Shown one piece after another: positions 1 through 7,853 of a DNA stretch of 46,459 bases. The notes beneath the pieces are model-generated. The model made no database searches. It worked only from the letters and a program-made list of their open reading frames with translations, and was not told the origin of the DNA. A program made the translations under genes and the position numbers. Source of the stretch: DAORHV01 sp964434575 (GTDB taxonomy: Bacteria > Patescibacteriota > Gracilibacteria > Peribacterales > Peribacteraceae); the NCBI GenBank assembly GCA_964434575.1, contig CAYSWB010000012.1, positions 1-46,459 on the forward strand. The letters run 5' to 3'. Position 1 is the stretch's first letter. The number at the start of each line of letters is the position of its first letter.

Positions 1-1
1 C

Positions 2-1153
2 CCGTGCGCGCTGGGACTGGCGACTCCCACGGCCATCATGGTGGGCACCGGCCGCGGCGCCCAGCTGGGCGTGCTCATCCGCGGCGGCGAACCGCTGGAG
101 GCCGCCGCCAAGATCGACGCCATCGTCTTCGACAAGACCGGCACGCTCACCAAAGGAAAGCCCGACGTGCTGGACGTGCAGGCGTTCGGCGGCGCGGCCG
201 ACGACGTGTTGCGCATCGCGGCGGCCCTGGAGCAGACCTCCGAACACCCGCTGGCCGACAGCGTGCTGCGCCATGCCAAAGCCAAAGGAATCCGCTGGCC
301 GGAAGTGACCGGCTTCACCGCCATCCCGGGGCACGGCGTGCGCGGCACGGTGGACGGGCAAACCTACCTGCTCGGCAACGAGCGGCTCATGCGCCGTGAA
401 GGCGTCGGCATGGCGGATGTCGGCGATACGCTGCGGCTGCACGAGGAGCAAGGCCGGACCGTCATGCTGCTGGCCGACGCGCGTAACGTCATCGGCGCCA
501 TCGCGGTGGCCGACACCCTGAAAGAAGGCGTCGCCGAAGCGGTGAGCGAACTGCGTGCCATGGGCATCCGGGTCTCCATGATCACCGGCGACAACGCGCG
601 CACCGCCGCCGCCATCGGCAAGCAGGCCGGCATCACGGACGTGCTCTCCGAAATTTTGCCGGAAGGAAAAGCCGGCGAGATCGTGAAGCTGCAACACGCC
701 GGACGGAAGGTGGCCATGGTGGGCGACGGCATCAACGACGCGCCGGCCCTGGCGCAGGCCGAACTGGGCATCGCCATGGGCGGCGGCACCGACATCGCCA
801 TGGAAACCGGCGGCATCGTGCTGGCCAAAAACGACCCCCGCCATGTCGCCACCGCGCTGCGGCTCAGCCGGACGACGGTGGCCAAGATCCGCCAGAACCT
901 GTTCTTCGCGCTCTTCTACAACGCCATCGGCATTCCCATCGCCATGCGACTGTTCGCGACGTGGGGCTTCGTGCTGCGGCCCGAGCTGGCCGGACTGGCC
1001 ATGGCCATGAGTTCCGTCTCGGTGGTGGCGAATTCGCTCACGCTCAAATGGTTCCGCCCGCACGACAGGAACTGGATCTCCGATGCCGTTCCCATCGCGA
1101 TGACCCTCCTCTTCACCGCATTCTTTTTCTTCTTCGCGCGCCTCGGCGCATGA
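2..1153 (+). CDS. copA: Copper-translocating P-type ATPase, C-terminal part (5' end outside window)
   Basis: The window opens inside the CPC ion-binding motif of transmembrane helix 6 (bases 1-9 read (C)PCALG), so the N-terminal metal-binding and first membrane domains lie upstream. What follows is the whole catalytic half of a P1B ATPase: DKTGTLT phosphorylation site (about base 132), SEHPLA nucleotide-binding motif, TGDN, and the GDGINDAPAL hinge. The last two helices carry FYNAIGIP and MSSVSVVANSL, the YN and MxxSS signature of Cu+-exporting P1B-1 pumps. By family knowledge it exports Cu(I) from the cytoplasm, using ATP, across the inner membrane. The oxidase gene begins 1 nt after this stop (ATG 1155), or 25 nt after it if the lipoprotein start at 1179 is used, so the two are probably one operon. 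A silver pump is possible; the copper partners make copper more likely. Confidence 0.93.
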   Translation, partial: PCALGLATPTAIMVGTGRGAQLGVLIRGGEPLEAAAKIDAIVFDKTGTLTKGKPDVLDVQAFGGAADDVLRIAAALEQTSEHPLADSVLRHAKAKGIRWPEVTGFTAIPGHGVRGTVDGQTYLLGNERLMRREGVGMADVGDTLRLHEEQGRTVMLLADARNVIGAIAVADTLKEGVAEAVSELRAMGIRVSMITGDNARTAAAIGKQAGITDVLSEILPEGKAGEIVKLQHAGRKVAMVGDGINDAPALAQAELGIAMGGGTDIAMETGGIVLAKNDPRHVATALRLSRTTVAKIRQNLFFALFYNAIGIPIAMRLFATWGFVLRPELAGLAMAMSSVSVVANSLTLKWFRPHDRNWISDAVPIAMTLLFTAFFFFFARLGA

Positions 1154-1178
1154 CATGAGCCCTTCCTCCCCCATTCCC

Positions 1179-2792
1179 ATGAAACGCCTTCTTTCCGCCC
1201 AGCTGGCCGTCTTGCTGCTTGCAGCCTGTTCACCAAAAGAGCCGTCCGGCATGGGCGGCATGGACCACGGACAAATGGACCACGGCATGATGCGCCACGA
1301 CTCCACCGGCGAGGAAAACACCCTGCTTTCGGGCGACGATATCGACATCTCGACGCTGCGCGAGGCGCAGCCTTCCCAGCTGATGGACATACGGGACGGC
1401 GACGTCATCGACCTGCATCCGCGTCTCGTGAAGAAAACGATCGACGGGAAGTCCTTCGCGTTCTATGCCTATAACGGCCAATTTCCGGGCCCGACGCTGA
1501 AGGTGAAACAGGGCTCCACGTTCACGGTACGCATGAAGAACGAGATCGACCAGCCCACGACGATCCATTGGCACGGCATCCGGCTCGAAAACCGCTTCGA
1601 CGGCGCGGCAGGCATGACGCAGGAGGCCGTGCAGCCCGGCGAGTCGTTCTCGTACACGGTCACGGTGCCTGATGAAGGCATGTACTGGTACCACCCCCAT
1701 GTCCGTGAAGACATCCAGCAAGACCTCGGCCTGTACGGCAACCTGTGGGTGACGCCCGCGGACGAAACCGCATACGCCCCGGTAAATCAGGAGATCGCCG
1801 TCTTCCTGGACGACATCCTGCTCGGAAATGGCGGCTTGCCGCTGTCGTACGGCGCCCAGGAAGCCGACCACGCGCTCATGGGACGGTTCGGCAACACGAT
1901 GCTCGTCAACGGGCAGCGTGACCCCGTTTTGGCCCAGGTAAAGAGCGGTGACGTGGTGCGGTTTTTCTTCACGAATGCGGCAAATACCCGCACGTTCAAG
2001 CTGGCAATGGACGGCGCGAAGATGAAGCTGGTCGGCAGCGACGGCGGACGATATGCGGAAGAGTCGTTCGCCGACAGCGTGACGATTTCGCCTTCCGAGC
2101 GCGCGATCGTGGACGTCTTGTTCGAGAAAGCGGGAACCGCGACGCTGCGGCATGTCGGCACGAAATCCTATGCGCTGGGGCGCGTCGTGGTGGATGCGGC
2201 GGCCGCGTCGCCTTCGCACTCCGACGAGTTCAAGACGCTTGCGACACATGACGATGTGCGCGATGAAACCGCGCTCGCAGACAGGTATCTGGACACACCG
2301 CCGGACCAGACCCTGCACCTCTCCGTCATCCAGAAGATGATGGGCCAGATGAACCACGGAATGATGGACCACGGCGGTACGGCGGACGGCATCGAATGGG
2401 AAGACCCCATGCCGATGATGAACGCCGCCGCGACAAAGGCGAACACGGAATGGAAGCTGATCGACGCGGCGACGCAAAAAGAGAACATGGACATCCGTTA
2501 CGCATTCAAGAAGGGCGACAACGTGAAGATCCGCCTGATCAATGACAGCAGCGCCCAGGGCTCGGACCATCCGATGCAGCACCCCATTCATTTCCACGGG
2601 CAGCGCTTCTTGGTACTGGCCGTGAACGGCAAGCCGACCGAAAACCACGCTTGGGAAGACACCGTTCTGGTGCCCAAGGACGCCACGGTGGACATCCTCC
2701 TGCAGGTGACGAATCCCGGCGATTGGATGATCCACTGCCACATCGCCGAACACCTCTCGAACGGCATGATGGGCTCCTTCACCGTCCGATAA
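1179..2792 (+). CDS. Multicopper oxidase, lipoprotein, CueO/CopA type
   Basis: A 537-aa three-domain multicopper oxidase. All copper-site motifs are visible: HWHG near residue 130, HPHV near 171, HPIHFHG near 469 and HCHIAEH near 519 with a methionine downstream as axial type-1 ligand. The N-terminus from ATG 1179 is a short lipoprotein signal ending in LLLAAC, which is why this start is preferred over the in-frame ATG at 1155. Met/His-rich stretches follow the lipobox (GMGGMDHGQMDHGMM) and sit before domain 3 (MMGQMNHGMMDHGG), as in cuprous oxidases that bind Cu(I). Probable role: periplasmic or surface oxidation of Cu(I) to the less toxic Cu(II), acting with the upstream efflux ATPase. No Shine-Dalgarno is seen; it is probably translated from the ATPase transcript. 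Confidence 0.93.
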   Translation: MKRLLSAQLAVLLLAACSPKEPSGMGGMDHGQMDHGMMRHDSTGEENTLLSGDDIDISTLREAQPSQLMDIRDGDVIDLHPRLVKKTIDGKSFAFYAYNGQFPGPTLKVKQGSTFTVRMKNEIDQPTTIHWHGIRLENRFDGAAGMTQEAVQPGESFSYTVTVPDEGMYWYHPHVREDIQQDLGLYGNLWVTPADETAYAPVNQEIAVFLDDILLGNGGLPLSYGAQEADHALMGRFGNTMLVNGQRDPVLAQVKSGDVVRFFFTNAANTRTFKLAMDGAKMKLVGSDGGRYAEESFADSVTISPSERAIVDVLFEKAGTATLRHVGTKSYALGRVVVDAAAASPSHSDEFKTLATHDDVRDETALADRYLDTPPDQTLHLSVIQKMMGQMNHGMMDHGGTADGIEWEDPMPMMNAAATKANTEWKLIDAATQKENMDIRYAFKKGDNVKIRLINDSSAQGSDHPMQHPIHFHGQRFLVLAVNGKPTENHAWEDTVLVPKDATVDILLQVTNPGDWMIHCHIAEHLSNGMMGSFTVR

Positions 2793-2832
2793 CCAAACCT
2801 TTGCGCCCCGCAGTCATTCTTTCTCTTCCTCC

Positions 2833-3564
2833 ATGTACTACATCACCCTTATCGTGGTCATCGTCGGCTTCCTGATCACCGGCTGCGCCCCGCAATCGCA
2901 GCACGCCGGACATGACATGGCGTCGATGGACACCTATACCGTCGAGAGCGTGTCTTCCGCTTCCGGCATCGCGTTCACCGTGCTCAACGGCCAAGGACCG
3001 GTGACCGACTTCCCGATGATCCACGAGCGTCCGATGCACCTGATCGTCGTACGCGACGACCTGACGCAATTTTCCCACCTGCACCCCGTGATGGGTTCGG
3101 GTGGCATGTGGAACGTGGACTTTACGCCGGCGGCCGGCGGCACGTACTGGATGTACGCCGACTTCGCCGACACGAAGGGGCGGCCGGTGGTGCAGCGCTT
3201 CATCCGCGCGTACGAAGGCAAGCTGGAACCGTACGGCGTGAAACCCGATGCGAGCGTGAAGAAGACCGTCGGCGGGATGAACGTCGAGTTCTCGGCCGTG
3301 TTCGACGGCAAGAAAGCCGCGCTCACGTACGTCGTGACCAAAGGCGGCAAGCCCGTGACGCTGGAACCGTACCTGGGTGCGAACGGCCACGCCGTGGTGC
3401 TCACGGCCGACGGCCAGTACCTGCACGCCCACGCCGAAACCGGCGAAGCATTGTCGTTCGAGGTGACGCTTCCCGCCGAGGACGCGTTCTACCGGTCGTT
3501 CGTGCAGTTCCAGGTCGACGGAACCGTGCACACGGTCAGCTTCGACCTGGTGCAGCGCCCTTAG
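2833..3564 (+). CDS. Copper-cluster lipoprotein of unknown function
   Basis: A 243-aa protein with a membrane-targeting N-terminus ending in the lipobox ITGC (Cys18), followed by HAGHDMASMD, a His/Met/Asp run similar to the metal-binding tails of its neighbour. The rest is beta-rich with conserved-looking segments MIHERPMHLIVV, SHLHPV, GGTYWMYADF and GANGHAVVL. This is an exported beta-sandwich type often seen in copper-resistance clusters, but I cannot name a family with certainty. It follows the oxidase by 40 nt on the same strand and is likely in its operon. Inferred role: extracytoplasmic copper binding or delivery. Its TAG stop overlaps the stop codon of the convergent gene. Confidence 0.75.
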   Translation: MYYITLIVVIVGFLITGCAPQSQHAGHDMASMDTYTVESVSSASGIAFTVLNGQGPVTDFPMIHERPMHLIVVRDDLTQFSHLHPVMGSGGMWNVDFTPAAGGTYWMYADFADTKGRPVVQRFIRAYEGKLEPYGVKPDASVKKTVGGMNVEFSAVFDGKKAALTYVVTKGGKPVTLEPYLGANGHAVVLTADGQYLHAHAETGEALSFEVTLPAEDAFYRSFVQFQVDGTVHTVSFDLVQRP

Positions 3565-4625
3565 GCGCGCTCGTCCATCGGCACCGCCACGAAACTCAGC
3601 AGCAGTCCGGCCATGCCGGCCATGACGATGGAACCCGCCCACAGATGGACGGACCACCAGATGCCGCTCTGCAGGGCGAGCGTGAAGAAGTACAGCACGA
3701 AGAACGCCGCCGGGACGGCGAACGCGAACGCGCGGAACTCGCGCAGGCGCTGCTCCAGCGGATACAGATTGCGGGCCGAATATTCGGCCAGGAACGCCGT
3801 CACCGCCGCTGCGGGCAGGAACGCGAATCCATCGCGCATCCAACCCATCGCAAGCACGTTCAGGAAGACGAGGATCAGCAACGAACCGCGGGCAAGACGC
3901 GCGCGCTTGATGATGAGGAAGATCGTGCCCATCAGGAACATCGTCTGCAATAGGTACCCCGCGATGCCGAGTGAAATGCCGAGCGATTGCTGGAGTTCGT
4001 GCGGACGCGGAACGGAAGCGTAGACCTCCATGTAATGCGCGAACTGCGTCATGAACGTGACGACCGAGTACGCGAACGCCAGGGACAGGATCATGGGCAG
4101 CTGCTCCACAAGTTTCGGCGCGCCGATGGCGGTGGGGCGGGCCCACCACGCGCGCAGGTTGCCGGAGACCATAAGGAACATGCCGAGCGCCAGCAGCAGA
4201 TGGGTGGGGCTGAGCAACGCCTCCACGCCGGCCTCGATGCCGAACACGATGTGCCACGTCATGTCACCGAGTCCGCCTGCGGCGAAGACGGCCGCGCCGA
4301 TGAACGCCCAGCCATACCCGACCGGGATGGCGGTGGACCAATCGCCGCCGGTGCGGCGCTTGTTGCGCCACGTGATGACGAAGTAGGAAAGCAGCGACAC
4401 GAGATAGCCGGAATAAAACACGGCATGCCACGGCGTGAAGAACGTCTCCAGCTCGGCGGCCAGATGGTTGTGCGCCCAGCCGTCCAAGTACACGCCGAAC
4501 ACGAACCACAACGAGAAGAACGTGACGATCCATTCTTCGGCGGCAGTCGGAAGCCGGCGCAGCGGCTTGGGGCGTTCTTCACCCGGCACCGCGGTGCGCA
4601 GACGCATTCGGTTCAGTTGTCGCAT
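3561..4625 (-). CDS. Polytopic membrane protein, His-containing, unknown function
   Basis: A 354-aa integral membrane protein with about 9-10 hydrophobic segments. Several histidines lie in or next to helices (GWAHNH, TPWHAVFY, DMTWHIVFG, SPTHLL), a pattern compatible with metal or heme binding but not diagnostic. Upstream in-frame codons reach 4709, but a TATACT box at 4634-4639 ends 8 nt before ATG 4625, so 4625 is chosen (4631 is possible). It converges on the copper lipoprotein with overlapping stop codons. No family name can be given; a link to copper is suggested only by position. Confidence 0.7.
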   Translation of the reverse strand: MRQLNRMRLRTAVPGEERPKPLRRLPTAAEEWIVTFFSLWFVFGVYLDGWAHNHLAAELETFFTPWHAVFYSGYLVSLLSYFVITWRNKRRTGGDWSTAIPVGYGWAFIGAAVFAAGGLGDMTWHIVFGIEAGVEALLSPTHLLLALGMFLMVSGNLRAWWARPTAIGAPKLVEQLPMILSLAFAYSVVTFMTQFAHYMEVYASVPRPHELQQSLGISLGIAGYLLQTMFLMGTIFLIIKRARLARGSLLILVFLNVLAMGWMRDGFAFLPAAAVTAFLAEYSARNLYPLEQRLREFRAFAFAVPAAFFVLYFFTLALQSGIWWSVHLWAGSIVMAGMAGLLLSFVAVPMDERA

Positions 4626-4633
4626 AGGCATCG

Positions 4634-4639
4634 AGTATA
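4634..4639 (-). promoter_or_regulatory. -10 box (TATACT) of the membrane protein gene
   Basis: TATACT on the minus strand ends 8 nt before ATG 4625, which places transcription start at or next to the start codon. An ATG at 4631 would be only 2 nt from the box and is unlikely. Confidence 0.55.
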
Positions 4640-4806
4640 CCCAACGAAAACTCCCCCACAACCGGATGGAAACCGAAATGCACGCGTGAGGTGAAAATGG
4701 CTGCATCAAGCCGCGAAAAGATATCCGCCTCGTGACGAAGTGGACGAATCGGGCGCAGGGCCTAGACTGCCGGTCCCTTCACCTCCCCGGTGAGGGGAAT
4801 CATGTC

Positions 4807-4836
4807 GGGAGCGCATTCACTTCTTGACGCGCTCCC
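4807..4836. repeat. Inverted repeat in divergent intergenic region
   Basis: GGGAGCGC (4807-4814) and GCGCTCCC (4829-4836) form an 8-bp stem with a 14-nt loop. It lies in the 4626-4903 intergenic region between divergent genes. There is no T-tract, so a terminator is unlikely. Confidence 0.5.
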
Positions 4837-4849
4837 CCACACATCCCCA

Positions 4850-4877
4850 AGCCCCAGTCGTCCGGACGACTGGGGCT
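4850..4877. repeat. Perfect 28-bp palindrome
   Basis: AGCCCCAGTCGTCC is followed directly by its exact reverse complement. The centre is 25 nt upstream of the MscS -10 box. Its core CCAGTCGTCCGGACGACTGG recurs, with one substitution and one inserted base, at 38552-38572. It could be an operator, a REP-like element or a cruciform. Confidence 0.6.
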
Positions 4878-4888
4878 CACATCCGTGC

Positions 4889-4894
4889 TATCAT
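4889..4894 (+). promoter_or_regulatory. -10 box (TATCAT) of the MscS gene
   Basis: TATCAT ends 9 nt before the GTG at 4904. This supports the GTG as a leaderless start over upstream in-frame codons that lack a signal peptide context. Confidence 0.5.
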
Positions 4895-4903
4895 GGGCGC
4901 CCT

Positions 4904-6343
4904 GTGAAGACCGCTCTCCGGATCATCGGCTCGGCACTGTTGTGCGCATGCTTGTTCACCGCACCCACGGGGCATGCCCAAACGCCGGCGTCCGGCGACG
5001 AGGCCAGGCTCGTGCAGCTGTACGACGCGTACCTGACGAAGGGGAAGTCCGACGCGTACCTGGAGAAGCGCATCGAGGAAGAGCTGCGCAAAATCCGCAA
5101 AGCCATCGATGCCGAACTCAAGCAGTCCGTGGCCACCCAGACCGCAGAGGACGCCGCCGACCCCGCAGCGCTCCCGCGCGCGCTGGACCGTCAGCGCGGC
5201 GTGGTGGACAGCCTGGAGCAGTCCGTAAGCGAGCACAAAGTCGACTTGGACCTGCTGGAGGAAGAAGAGCGCAAGTACTACCTGAACACGGCGGCCGGCA
5301 CCGGCACGTCGCTGGATGACCTGCGCATCACCGCAAGTTACGCCGAACTCCTGGCCAAGAAAGCGATCCTGGAACAACGGATCGCGGCGTACGACAGCGT
5401 TCTTTCGCTGCAGCGCGACCGCCTGGACAAGCTGGCCAACGAGCAGCGCTTCCAACAGTTCGGCACGTTCTTCGACATCCTCTGGTACGCGGTCATCATC
5501 CTGCTGGCCATCGCGGCGGACCGCCTGCTGAAACGGATGTTCGTCGGCAGGATCGAGAAAAACCAGCAGCGCTACCTGGCGTCCAAGGCACTCACCGGCG
5601 TGGTGTACGGCATCGCGCTGCTGTGGATCGTCAGCCGCCTGCTGGAAGAACATCCGGGCGCGTTCGCCTCGCTGGCCATCGTCGGCGCGGGTATCGCGGT
5701 GGCGCTGCAGAGCGTGGTGAAGGACATCTTCGGCTGGCTGATGATCATCCAGCGGCGCTACTACGCGCCGGGCGACCGCATCTCCATCGGCGGCTTCACC
5801 GGCGATGTCATCGACATCGGCCCGCTGCGCACCGCCATGCTGGAGGTCTCTTCGACGCAGTATCCGTCCGCGCCCGAACGCGGCGGCAAAATGCTGTATT
5901 TCCCGAACTCGCTGGTGCTGAGCTCCGAGGTGCTGAACTTCCACACGACGTCGGACTACGTGACCGCCGAACTGAAGGTCACCGTGACCCACGACAGCGA
6001 CTGGCGCCGAGCCGAAACGCTGCTGAAGGAACTGGTGACGGAAGAAACGAAGGAATTCGCCGCCACCGCGCGCACGCAGCAGCAGAAGCGCACGGCACTG
6101 TTCTACCTGTCCCGCAAAGTCGGCGAGCCGGAAGTGCACTTGGACGCGGTGGAAAACGGCTACCAGTTCACGCTCGGATTCACGGTGCCCATCGGCTTCC
6201 GCCGCGACGTGGTCACGCGCATGTGGCACAAGCTGCTCGACCGCTTCCGCGACGCCGGCAACATCCACATCGCGTTCAACACGCTGAAACTCATCGACGA
6301 AAGGCCGAAGCAGCCTTCCTCGCCGCAGCTGCCGCAGGCCTGA
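4904..6343 (+). CDS. Mechanosensitive channel, MscS family, with signal peptide and coiled-coil N-domain
   Basis: From GTG 4904 the 479-aa product begins with a classic signal peptide ending PTGHAQ. About 165 charged, helical, probably coiled-coil residues follow. Three hydrophobic helices lie near residues 190-207, 228-246 and 253-275. The last is the pore helix, with GAGIAVALQSVVKDIFG, followed by the MscS beta domain (GDRISIGGFTGDVIDIG). Known family role: an inner-membrane channel opened by membrane tension that releases solutes on hypo-osmotic shock. In-frame codons extend upstream to 4790, but only the GTG gives a signal peptide and a correctly placed -10 box. Its stop abuts the stop of polX on the other strand. 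Confidence 0.87.
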   Translation: MKTALRIIGSALLCACLFTAPTGHAQTPASGDEARLVQLYDAYLTKGKSDAYLEKRIEEELRKIRKAIDAELKQSVATQTAEDAADPAALPRALDRQRGVVDSLEQSVSEHKVDLDLLEEEERKYYLNTAAGTGTSLDDLRITASYAELLAKKAILEQRIAAYDSVLSLQRDRLDKLANEQRFQQFGTFFDILWYAVIILLAIAADRLLKRMFVGRIEKNQQRYLASKALTGVVYGIALLWIVSRLLEEHPGAFASLAIVGAGIAVALQSVVKDIFGWLMIIQRRYYAPGDRISIGGFTGDVIDIGPLRTAMLEVSSTQYPSAPERGGKMLYFPNSLVLSSEVLNFHTTSDYVTAELKVTVTHDSDWRRAETLLKELVTEETKEFAATARTQQQKRTALFYLSRKVGEPEVHLDAVENGYQFTLGFTVPIGFRRDVVTRMWHKLLDRFRDAGNIHIAFNTLKLIDERPKQPSSPQLPQA

Positions 6344-7318
6344 TCAGTCCGGCAAGTCGCCGGTGCGGTCCTTGGGCTCGATGTACGGCAAGCCGAGCGC
6401 CTTGTAGATGTCCTCTTCCTCGCGGCTGGCGACGACCTTGTCTTTCTTGGTGAGGGCATATTCGTTGAGCTTCATGCCCTGCACGATGGCCAGGCGGCGC
6501 AGCGTGATGTTGTGCTCCTTGTCGCCGGTGAAATACAAAAACGCGCTCCCCCACTCCTCGGGCTTCACCAGCCGGATGTCCACGCGCAGGCCGGTGTTCA
6601 AATTGAATGCCAGGCGCGTCTCGCCCTTGGCGACGATGGCGTCCACGGACGGGATCTTCTTGATCGCCTTGGCGATGCGGTCGCTGCGCTCCTCGTTGGT
6701 GGCGGCGTCGTCGAACGCGATGAGGATATCCACGTCGCCAACCGTTTCCTTGCGGCGGCGGTACGAACCTGCCGCGTCGCACTTCTTCACGCCCTTCACG
6801 GCGCGCAGCGCCTTGAGCAGCTTCTTCACGTCGTCCTCGATGTCGGCCAGCGGATAGCGCTTCACGCGCTCGGTGACGTGCTTGGCGTTGTTGAGGATCT
6901 TCTGCTCCATAAGCTCGGAGAAACGCGGCAGGCTGCGGAGCTTGCCGGCTTCGGCGGCTTTGATGAGCGAGGCCACGTCGTGGATGCCCAGTTCCTGCAA
7001 CTGCTTCACGCGCTTGGGGCCCAGGTCGTCGATGCGCATGAGGCCGCTGGCTCCGCCGCCGACTTCGGCGCGCAGCTCGACCAAGAATTCCATCTCGCCG
7101 GTTTCGAAGAACTCCAGCACCTTCTTGGCGATGGCGTCGCCCACTCCGGGCAACTCTTTCAGCTCTTTCTCGGTCTTGAACGAGGCGATGTCCTTGGACA
7201 GGCCCTCGATGTTCTGCGCGGCGCGGCGGTAGGCGGCGGGCTTGAACGACACCCCCTGGTAATCCAGCAGGTCGGCGATTTCGCGAAGCATGGCGGCGAT
7301 CTTCTCGTTGTTCTCCAT
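6344..7318 (-). CDS. polX: DNA polymerase X family protein lacking the PHP domain
   Basis: A 324-aa Pol X core. It has an N-terminal 8-kDa-like domain, helix-hairpin-helix motifs LPGVGDAIAKK (56-66) and DLGPKRVKQL (98-107), the nucleotidyltransferase motif GSYRRRKETVGDVDIL with Asp195 and Asp197, and the third catalytic Asp in RVDIRL (Asp247). FLYFTGDKEHNITLR and the C-terminal thumb EEEDIYKALGLPYIEP are typical. Bacterial PolX usually has about 570 residues, with a PHP nuclease domain directly after this point; here the protein stops 10 residues later. Role by family: gap-filling in base excision repair. Met 7318 is chosen because TATCCT ends 7 nt before it; in-frame codons upstream overlap the regulator gene. 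Confidence 0.9.
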   Translation of the reverse strand: MENNEKIAAMLREIADLLDYQGVSFKPAAYRRAAQNIEGLSKDIASFKTEKELKELPGVGDAIAKKVLEFFETGEMEFLVELRAEVGGGASGLMRIDDLGPKRVKQLQELGIHDVASLIKAAEAGKLRSLPRFSELMEQKILNNAKHVTERVKRYPLADIEDDVKKLLKALRAVKGVKKCDAAGSYRRRKETVGDVDILIAFDDAATNEERSDRIAKAIKKIPSVDAIVAKGETRLAFNLNTGLRVDIRLVKPEEWGSAFLYFTGDKEHNITLRRLAIVQGMKLNEYALTKKDKVVASREEEDIYKALGLPYIEPKDRTGDLPD

Positions 7319-7325
7319 GCGGCAC

Positions 7326-7331
7326 AGGATA
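7326..7331 (-). promoter_or_regulatory. -10 box (TATCCT) of polX
   Basis: TATCCT on the minus strand ends 7 nt before ATG 7318. The same hexamer at the same distance is seen before purM and ftsE. It lies in the 22-nt gap downstream of the marR-like stop, so polX probably has its own promoter. Confidence 0.5.
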
Positions 7332-7340
7332 CTCCTTTCC

Positions 7341-7766
7341 TTACGCCGCCGCAGCGGCGGCTTCGGCGTACTTCTCCAGCATGCGCTTGAGCTCGGCTTT
7401 CTCGGCGGCGCTGAAAACCTCACAGCACTTGCCGGCGCGCTTGGACAACGCCTCCTTGGCCTGGGCGCTCAGCTTGCGGCCCTTGGGCGTGAGCGTCAGT
7501 TCGGCGCGGCGGCGGTCCTCGGCGGACTTCACGCGCTCCACGACCCCCTTCTTCTGCAACAGGTCGACGATCTGCGAAATATTGCCGCACGAGCAGCACA
7601 GCACCTTGCTTAAGTGCGAGACGGTCGCGCGTCCGTTATCCAGCTCCAGGAGCACCATCGACTGGCAATGGCTGATGTCCATGCCGTCCAATGCCGCGTT
7701 CAGCTGACGGTCCAGCGTGTTCGCTGCGTTTTTAATCGCGTTGCAAAGGCAAAGACAGGCGTCCAT
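7341..7766 (-). CDS. MarR-family transcriptional regulator, cysteine-rich
   Basis: A 141-aa winged-helix repressor. The MarR pattern is clear: an N-terminal helical dimer region, SHCQSMVLLELDNG, recognition helix VSHLSKVLCCSCGNISQIVDLL, wing KGVVERVKSAEDRRRAELTLT with the conserved DRR, then C-terminal dimer helices. It carries nine cysteines (CLCLC at the N-terminus, HC, CCSC in or next to the recognition helix, CC at the C-terminus), far above the family norm, so thiol or metal sensing is plausible. ATG 7766 is preferred over 7784 because a TACAAT box ends 9 nt before it and overlaps the upstream codons. It is divergent from purM with an 87-nt gap and may regulate itself. Confidence 0.85.
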   Translation of the reverse strand: MDACLCLCNAIKNAANTLDRQLNAALDGMDISHCQSMVLLELDNGRATVSHLSKVLCCSCGNISQIVDLLQKKGVVERVKSAEDRRRAELTLTPKGRKLSAQAKEALSKRAGKCCEVFSAAEKAELKRMLEKYAEAAAAAA

Positions 7767-7775
7767 GACCGGATC

Positions 7776-7781
7776 ATTGTA
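7776..7781 (-). promoter_or_regulatory. -10 box (TACAAT) of the marR-like gene
   Basis: TACAAT ends 9 nt before ATG 7766. The alternative start at 7784 lies upstream of this box and could not be on the same transcript. Confidence 0.5.
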
Positions 7782-7841
7782 CATCAGAATGGAACGGAGC
7801 AAGGCCGAAACACCGATCTTTCGCGGATGCCGCCCGTTCGC

Positions 7842-7847
7842 TATCCT
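7842..7847 (+). promoter_or_regulatory. -10 box (TATCCT) of purM
   Basis: TATCCT followed by 6 nt and then ATG 7854. This suggests a leaderless purM mRNA. Confidence 0.5.
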
Positions 7848-7853
7848 CGCCCC

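Noticed and set aside
1230..2753. Long minus-strand ORF opposite the multicopper oxidase
   Set aside because: It is the antisense shadow of a GC-rich gene: it has no domain logic, and the plus-strand product has all copper motifs.
2779..4257. 492-aa minus-strand ORF across the copper lipoprotein and membrane protein genes
   Set aside because: It covers two genes that read well in other frames, is Arg/His/Gly-rich without motifs, and is typical of antisense GC-rich translation.
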